A stretch of DNA of 25,526 nt from an uncultured Caulobacter sp. (lineage in GTDB: Bacteria; Pseudomonadota; Alphaproteobacteria; Caulobacterales; Caulobacteraceae), in assembly GCA_937991555.1 (NCBI GenBank), contig CALKHU010000018.1:1-25526 (forward strand), read 5' to 3'. This document shows, one piece after another, positions 21,298 to 25,526 of this stretch. Numbering within the stretch: position 1 is the stretch's first letter; the number at the start of each line of letters is the position of its first letter. Both the position numbers and the translations under genes were made by a program. The notes beneath the pieces are model-generated. The model saw only the letters and a program-made list of their open reading frames with translations, was not told where the DNA came from and made no database searches.

Positions 21298-21354
21298 ACG
21301 CCTTTCCCACCCCTTTGTCAGCCGCTACTCCTCCGCGTGAGGAGTCGCCCGCGC

Positions 21355-22236
21355 GTGCCCAACCTGCTGATCTTCGGCTTCGGATACACCGGCGCGGCGC
21401 TGGCCCGGCGCATGCGCGCGCAGGGCTGGGACGTCTGGGCCGCCGTCCGCTCCGGGTCGTCCGCCGCTGAGGCCCGCGCCGCGGGCGTGACGCCCATCGA
21501 CGCGACCGACCGGCAGGCGCTGGTCGACGCCCCGCCCATGCAGGCCATCCTGGTCACCGCCCCGCCGGACGACCAGGGTTGCCCGGGCCTGCGCGCGCTG
21601 GTCCCGGCCATGGCCCGGGCGAACGCCTTCCCCGACTGGATCGGCTACCTTTCGACCACCGGCGTCTACGGCGACCGCGACGGCCGCTGGGTGTTCGAGA
21701 CCTCGCCGCTGGCCGCCCGCTCGCCGGAGGCCGCCCGCCGCGTCGCCGCCGAGCGCGACTGGCTGGAGGTCGGCCGCGGCATGGGCCTGACCGTGCAGAT
21801 CTTCCGCCTGCCCGGCATCTACGGCCCCGGACGGTCGACCTTCGACCGTCTGCGCGAGGGCCGCTCGCGCAACCTGGTCAAGCCCGGCCAGGTGTTCAGC
21901 CGTATCCATGTCGAGGATATCGCCGCCGGCCTGGCCGCCTCGATCGCCCGCCCGCACGCCGGCCGCGTCTACAACCTCTGCGACGACGATCCGGCCCCGC
22001 CGCACGAGCTCAACGCCTTCGCCAGCCGGCTGACGGGCGTCGAGCCGCCCCCGACCGTTCCGTTCGACGAAGAGGCCCTGCCACCGGCCGCGCGGCGCTT
22101 CTGGGCCGAGAACAAGCGCGTCTCCAACGCCCGGGCCAAGGCAGAACTCGGCTGGCGACCGGCGTTTCCCACCTATCGCGAAGGCCTCGCGGCGATCTAC
22201 GCTGCCGAAAACAACACGCGGGGAAGCGAACGATGA
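21355..22236 (+). CDS. NAD(P)-dependent SDR epimerase-like protein (YeeZ-like)
   Basis: A 293-residue extended short-chain dehydrogenase. The dinucleotide-binding motif is FGFGYTGAALARRM (7-20), followed by a region around STTGVYGDRDGRWVFE, the FRLPGIYGPGRS substrate-binding segment, SRIHVEDIAAGLAASI and the C-terminal NKRVSNARAKAELGWRPAFPTYREGL usual in sugar-nucleotide epimerase relatives. The canonical YxxxK pair is not obvious (YGDRDGRW), as in YeeZ-like members, so the reaction cannot be stated. The GTG at 21355 was chosen because GAGGAG precedes it by ten bases and it begins the Rossmann strand directly; the frame is open further upstream through the repeat. The stop overlaps the patatin start (ATGA). 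Confidence 0.85.
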   Translation: MPNLLIFGFGYTGAALARRMRAQGWDVWAAVRSGSSAAEARAAGVTPIDATDRQALVDAPPMQAILVTAPPDDQGCPGLRALVPAMARANAFPDWIGYLSTTGVYGDRDGRWVFETSPLAARSPEAARRVAAERDWLEVGRGMGLTVQIFRLPGIYGPGRSTFDRLREGRSRNLVKPGQVFSRIHVEDIAAGLAASIARPHAGRVYNLCDDDPAPPHELNAFASRLTGVEPPPTVPFDEEALPPAARRFWAENKRVSNARAKAELGWRPAFPTYREGLAAIYAAENNTRGSER

Positions 22237-23096
22237 GCAGGGCTCTGGTGCTGGGCGGCGGCGGACCGGTGGGGATCGCCTGGGAGACGGGCCTGATTGC
22301 GGGCCTCGCCGACCGGGGCGTCGACATCCACCACGCCGACTTCATCCTCGGCACCTCGGCGGGCTCGGTGGTCGGCTCGCAGCTGGCCTTGGGCCGCCTG
22401 CCGGACGCCATGCTGCACGCCGAATTCGCCGCCGCGGCCGCCGCCAGGGAGGCGCAGGCCTCGTCGGGTCGTCCGGCGCCGGACCTGACCGGCCTGATGG
22501 GCATCATGGCCCGCCGTCCGCCCGGCCAGCCGATGCCCACCGACCTGATGATCGAGCTCGGCGCCTACGCCCTGGCCGCGCGGACCGCCAGCGAGGAGGT
22601 CTTCATCTCCGGCTTCGGCGCCCTGGCTGAACTCGAGCACCCCTGGCCGGAGAAGTACGCCTGCACCGCCGTCGACGTGCTCACCGGCGAGTTCCTGCTG
22701 TGGACCAAGGACACCGCCGCGCCCCTGCGGCTGGCGGTGCCGTCGTCCTGCTCGGTGCCCGGCATCTTCCCGCCGATCACCATCGACGGCCGCCGCTACA
22801 TGGACGGCGGCATGCGCAGCGGCACCAATGCGGACATGGCCAGGGGGCACGGGAAGGTGGTCATCGTCGCCGTCGCCCCGCCGATGATGCGGCCGATGAT
22901 GCAACCGGCGTTCGACCGCGAGATGGCCGTGATCCGTGAACACGGCGGCGAGGCCGTCCTGATCGTCCCCGACGACGCGTCGGGCGAGGCGTTCGGCATG
23001 AACCTGATGGACAGCTCCAACCGCGACGCCATCGCCCGGGCCGGCTTTGCGCAGGGCCAGGCCGAGGCGGAGAAGATCGGAGCGTTCTGGGGGTGA
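22233..23096 (+). CDS. Patatin-like phospholipase/acylhydrolase
   Basis: A 287-residue protein with the patatin catalytic dyad. The oxyanion loop is LGGGGPVGIAWETG (7-20), the nucleophile elbow GTSAGS contains Ser42, and the dyad aspartate is Asp191 in YMDGGMRSGTNAD. Patatins cleave acyl groups from phospholipids or other lipids. No signal peptide or membrane segment is seen, so a cytoplasmic or membrane-peripheral place is likely. The ATG at 22233 overlaps the SDR stop by four bases, indicating coupled translation. The stop is followed after three bases by a hairpin. Confidence 0.92.
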   Translation: MSRALVLGGGGPVGIAWETGLIAGLADRGVDIHHADFILGTSAGSVVGSQLALGRLPDAMLHAEFAAAAAAREAQASSGRPAPDLTGLMGIMARRPPGQPMPTDLMIELGAYALAARTASEEVFISGFGALAELEHPWPEKYACTAVDVLTGEFLLWTKDTAAPLRLAVPSSCSVPGIFPPITIDGRRYMDGGMRSGTNADMARGHGKVVIVAVAPPMMRPMMQPAFDREMAVIREHGGEAVLIVPDDASGEAFGMNLMDSSNRDAIARAGFAQGQAEAEKIGAFWG

Positions 23097-23099
23097 AGC

Positions 23100-23124
23100 G
23101 GACAGACGCCTGCGGTGTCAGTCC
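23100..23124. terminator. Imperfect hairpin between convergent patatin and hydrolase genes
   Basis: Arms GGACAGACGCC (23100-23110) and GGTGTCAGTCC (23114-23124) pair with one mismatch and one G-U around TGC. The right arm overlaps the stop codon of the hydrolase (23118-23120) and its last codons. It is a degraded relative of the hairpin at 11700-11725, again at a tail-to-tail junction and again without a T-run. Confidence 0.55.
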
Positions 23125-23870
23125 CCGACAAGCTCCTCCACCGCCCTCAGCAGCCGCGCGATATCCTGCGGCCGGCTCAGCCGGTGGTCGCCGTCCTTGA
23201 TCAGCGTGAACACCACGTCCTCGCTGCGGATCGCATTGGCCAGCTCCAGCGCGTGCAGCCACGGCACGTCCGGGTCCTCGCGGCCCTGCAGCACCCGCAC
23301 CGGCACGTCCACCGGAACCGGGGCGTCGAGGATCGACCACCGCGCGCCGTCGTCCAGCAGCGCGCGGGTGATAGGATAGCCGCCGTCGTCGTAGAGCGAG
23401 GGCCGGATCCACTCGCCGTCCTTCTCCAGCGCTTCGAACGCTTCTGGCGGGAAGCCCGGCTTCATCAGCTTTTCGGTGAAGTCCGCCGCCGGCGCGATCA
23501 GCACCAGCGCCTGCAGGCGCTCGGGGATCACGGCGGCGACGAGGCAGCTGATCCAGCCGCCCATCGAGGAGCCGACCAGCACCAGCGGCCCCTCCGTCAG
23601 TTCACGGATCGCCGCCAGCGCGTCCTCGCGCCACCGGCTGATAGTCCCGTCCCGGAACGCCCCCGACGACTCCCCATGGCCGAGGTAGTCGAAGCGCAGG
23701 AAGGCCCGCCCGCCCGCCAGCGCCCAGTCGGCCAGCGCCTGGGCCTTGGTTCCCGCCATGTCCGACATGAAGCCGCCGAGCCAGACCACGGTCGGCCCGG
23801 CCCCGTCGACCTTGCGCCAGGCCACCCGTTCGCCGTCGCCCCGATCGAGGAATCCCGCCGTCTCACTCAT
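23118..23870 (-). CDS. Alpha/beta hydrolase (ABHD10-like)
   Basis: A 250-residue alpha/beta-hydrolase. The oxyanion region is VVWLGGFMSDM (28-38), followed by FLRFDYLGHGESSG (57-70), the nucleophile elbow GSSMGGW with Ser102, the acid in GREDPDVPW (Asp199 or Asp201) and His229 in DGDHRLS. The pattern FDYxGHGxSSG plus GSSMGGW is like the ABHD10/palmitoyl-thioesterase-like branch; the bacterial substrate is unknown. No signal peptide. The ATG at 23870 has only GGGTGA upstream. It is divergent from the GT4 gene (63 bases) and convergent with the patatin gene. Confidence 0.9.
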   Translation of the reverse strand: MSETAGFLDRGDGERVAWRKVDGAGPTVVWLGGFMSDMAGTKAQALADWALAGGRAFLRFDYLGHGESSGAFRDGTISRWREDALAAIRELTEGPLVLVGSSMGGWISCLVAAVIPERLQALVLIAPAADFTEKLMKPGFPPEAFEALEKDGEWIRPSLYDDGGYPITRALLDDGARWSILDAPVPVDVPVRVLQGREDPDVPWLHALELANAIRSEDVVFTLIKDGDHRLSRPQDIARLLRAVEELVGD

Positions 23871-23933
23871 TCGTCACCCATCGTCAGGAAGCCGACCATT
23901 TACGTGACCGACCAGTAGTTTAAGCAAGGGCCC

Positions 23934-25094
23934 GTGTCCGTCCTGCCCCCAGATTTCACGCTTCTGCAGGTCACCCCCGAACTCGAGACGGGCGGGGCCG
24001 AACAGACGACGATCGACGTCGCCCACGCCGTGATCGCCGCCGGCGGCCGCGCGCTGGTCGCGGCCCGCGGCGGCCGCATGGTGGCGCGGCTGGAAGCGGA
24101 CGGCGGCCGTCTGGCGCAGATGCCGGTGCAGTCGAAGAACCCGTTGGTCATGCTCGGCAACGCCGCCCGGCTGATCGACCTGATCCGCAAGGAGAAGGTC
24201 AGCCTGGTCCACGCCCGCAGCCGCGCGCCGGCGCACAGCGCCCTGTGGGCGGCGCACACCACCGGCGTGCCGTTCATCGCCACCTATCACGGCGTCTATC
24301 ACGCCAGGTCCGGCCTCAAGCGCTGGTACAACGCGGTGATGACCCGCGGCGACCTGGTCATCGCCAACTCCGACTTCACCCGCGACCACATCATCGCCGA
24401 GCACGGGATCGATCCGGCGCGGGTTGTCGCCATCCCCCGCGGCGTCGACCTGACCCGCTTCGATCCGCGCAAGGTGGACCCGGCGCGGGTGGACGCGCTG
24501 CGCGCCGCCTGGGGCCTGCCCGAGGGGCGGCAGGTGTTCCTGCTCGCCGGCCGGCTGACCCGGATCAAGGGCCAGCTGTTGATCGTCGAGGCGGCGGCGC
24601 GGATGAAGGCGGCCGGCCGCGACGACTTCGTCGTCGTCTTCGCCGGCGACGACCAGGGCCGCGTCGAATACCGCAAGGAGGTCGAGGCGGCGATCGCCGA
24701 CGCCGGGCTGGACGCTGTGGTCAAGGTGGTCGGCCATTGCGACGACATGCCGGCCGCCTACCTCGCCTGCGACATCGCCCTTCTACCGACGACCAAGCCG
24801 GAGTCCTTCGGCCGCGCGGCGGTCGAGCCGCAGATCATGGAGCGGCCGGTGCTGGTGTCCGACCACGGCGCGGCGCCTGAGACGCTGGTCGAGGGCGAGA
24901 CCGGCTGGCGGGTTCCGCCCAACGATCCGGACGCCTGGGCGAGGGCGATGACCCAGGCCCTGGACGCCGGCGGCGTGCGCCGCCGCGCCATGGGCCAGTA
25001 CGCCGCCGCCCGCGCGAGACGGCTGTACTCCGTCGACGCCATGTGCGAGGCGACGCTCGCGGTTTATGCTCGCGTGCTGGAGGGACGGCGGTGA
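23934..25094 (+). CDS. Glycosyltransferase family 4 protein
   Basis: A 386-residue GT-B retaining glycosyltransferase. The N-terminal domain begins TLLQVTPELETGGAEQTTID (9-28) with the acceptor-site GGAE motif. The C-terminal Glycos_transf_1 domain includes FLLAGRLTRIKGQ, VVFAGDD, VKVVGHCDDMPAAYLACDIALLPT and the donor-binding KPESFGRAAVEPQIMERPVLVSDHGAAPE, corresponding to the family's E-x7-E motif. Probably acts at the inner face of the membrane in lipopolysaccharide or exopolysaccharide assembly; donor and acceptor cannot be read. The GTG at 23934 is close behind AAGGG and begins just before the first strand. Its stop overlaps the start of the next glycosyltransferase gene (GTGA). Confidence 0.9.
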   Translation: MSVLPPDFTLLQVTPELETGGAEQTTIDVAHAVIAAGGRALVAARGGRMVARLEADGGRLAQMPVQSKNPLVMLGNAARLIDLIRKEKVSLVHARSRAPAHSALWAAHTTGVPFIATYHGVYHARSGLKRWYNAVMTRGDLVIANSDFTRDHIIAEHGIDPARVVAIPRGVDLTRFDPRKVDPARVDALRAAWGLPEGRQVFLLAGRLTRIKGQLLIVEAAARMKAAGRDDFVVVFAGDDQGRVEYRKEVEAAIADAGLDAVVKVVGHCDDMPAAYLACDIALLPTTKPESFGRAAVEPQIMERPVLVSDHGAAPETLVEGETGWRVPPNDPDAWARAMTQALDAGGVRRRAMGQYAAARARRLYSVDAMCEATLAVYARVLEGRR

Positions 25095-25526
25095 GCAGGG
25101 AAGTGAAGAAGGTCCTCGTCATCCAGGCGGGGTCGATCGGGCAGTTCGTGCTGTCGCTGGCGGCCATGAAGCGCATCCGCCAGGGGCACCTGCGCGCGCG
25201 CATCACCCTGCTGACCCGGCCCGAGTTCGAGACCCTCGCCAAGGCCAGCCCCTACTTCAACGAGGTCGAGGCCGAGGAGAAGCCGGTCGCCCCGGGCGAC
25301 TGGCTGCGCATCCGCAACTGGATCAAGCGCGAGAAGTTCGACCGGGTCTACGACCTGGAGACCTCGCGCTGGACCAACGCCCTCTTCGCCCTGCTCCGCC
25401 CGTTCCCGCCGGTCTGGTCGGGGACCGCCCCCGGCGCCCGGCTGCGCCACCGCAATCCGCGCCGGGTCGAGATGCACACCCTTGAGCGGCAGGCCGAGCA
25501 GCTGCAGGTGGCGGGCATCTGGCCCG
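25091..25526 (+). CDS. GT9 heptosyltransferase-like glycosyltransferase (5' part)
   Basis: The first 145 codons of a gene cut by the window end. It resembles ADP-heptose:lipopolysaccharide heptosyltransferases of family GT9: KKVLVIQAGSIGQFVLSLAAMKRIR (6-30), ARITLLTRPEFETLAKASPYF, YDLETSRWTNALFALLRPFPPVWSGTAPGA and HTLERQAEQLQVAGIWP. The start GTG at 25091 overlaps the TGA of the GT4 gene, so the two are coupled and probably work on the same glycan. The loop that is usually xxGD in GT9 enzymes reads SIGQ, with glutamine in place of the aspartate held to be the catalytic base in WaaC. The downstream donor-binding domain lies outside the window. Confidence 0.85.
   Translation, partial: MSREVKKVLVIQAGSIGQFVLSLAAMKRIRQGHLRARITLLTRPEFETLAKASPYFNEVEAEEKPVAPGDWLRIRNWIKREKFDRVYDLETSRWTNALFALLRPFPPVWSGTAPGARLRHRNPRRVEMHTLERQAEQLQVAGIWP

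Noticed and set aside
20615..21310. N-terminal extension of ohrR to 386 codons
   Set aside because: It would run antisense through ohr and the operator; the OhrR family begins at about the ATG at 20614.
1..25526. Mobile element, phage, toxin-antitoxin or CRISPR content
   Set aside because: No transposase, integrase, direct-repeat array or tRNA-flanked junction was seen; gene content is housekeeping and envelope-related.

Overview
The window is very GC-rich (I judge about two thirds or more G+C by eye), densely coded and free of insertion sequences, phage genes, tRNAs, rRNAs and CRISPR arrays. The gene content suggests a Caulobacterales alphaproteobacterium (Caulobacter/Phenylobacterium-like): an OhrR/Ohr pair, Hsp20 behind a possible ROSE-type leader, the KdsD/phosphomannomutase/Ugd order, an alphaproteobacterial GT9 protein, many GTG/TTG starts, ATGA/GTGA overlaps, and promoter-like sites matching the Caulobacter housekeeping consensus. 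The genus is an inference. The window looks like ordinary chromosome.

Layout: 31-2319 (-) holds an SCP2-domain protein and two tandem, probably exported SAM-methyltransferase paralogs. 2354-3062 holds back-to-back promoters sharing a dyad, a possible RNA thermometer, hsp20 and an intrinsic terminator. 3063-6984 (-) holds gpmA, an inverted repeat, a stand-alone RibD-like deaminase and two 419-residue pentapeptide-repeat paralogs. 7092-11694 (+) holds a DUF998 membrane protein, a 45-residue membrane protein overlapping kdsD, a phosphomannomutase/phosphoglucomutase and ugd. 11725-12630 (-) is a sulfotransferase. 12779-15418 (+) is a DUF969-DUF979-DUF2891 operon. 15452-18819 holds divergent glmM and glmS. 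18823-20089 holds a proline-rich lipoprotein (-) and galU (+). 20150-21124 is the divergent ohrR/ohr pair. 21130-21297 is a repeat pair. 21355-23096 (+) is an SDR protein translationally coupled to a patatin. 23118-23870 (-) is an alpha/beta hydrolase. 23934-25526 (+) is a GT4 glycosyltransferase overlapping a GT9 heptosyltransferase-like gene cut by the window end.

A theme is cell-envelope sugar supply: KdsD (Kdo), phosphomannomutase, Ugd (UDP-glucuronate), GlmS/GlmM (UDP-GlcNAc), GalU (UDP-glucose) and two glycosyltransferases. A second theme is structured intergenic DNA: four of six tail-to-tail gene junctions carry hairpins built on a GGGAC(A/T)G arm, and two further spacers hold inverted repeat pairs. 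The least understood elements are the Tat-like exported methyltransferases, the pentapeptide/deaminase operon, the DUF969/979/2891 operon and the recurrent hairpins. No intergenic stretch exceeds 300 bases.
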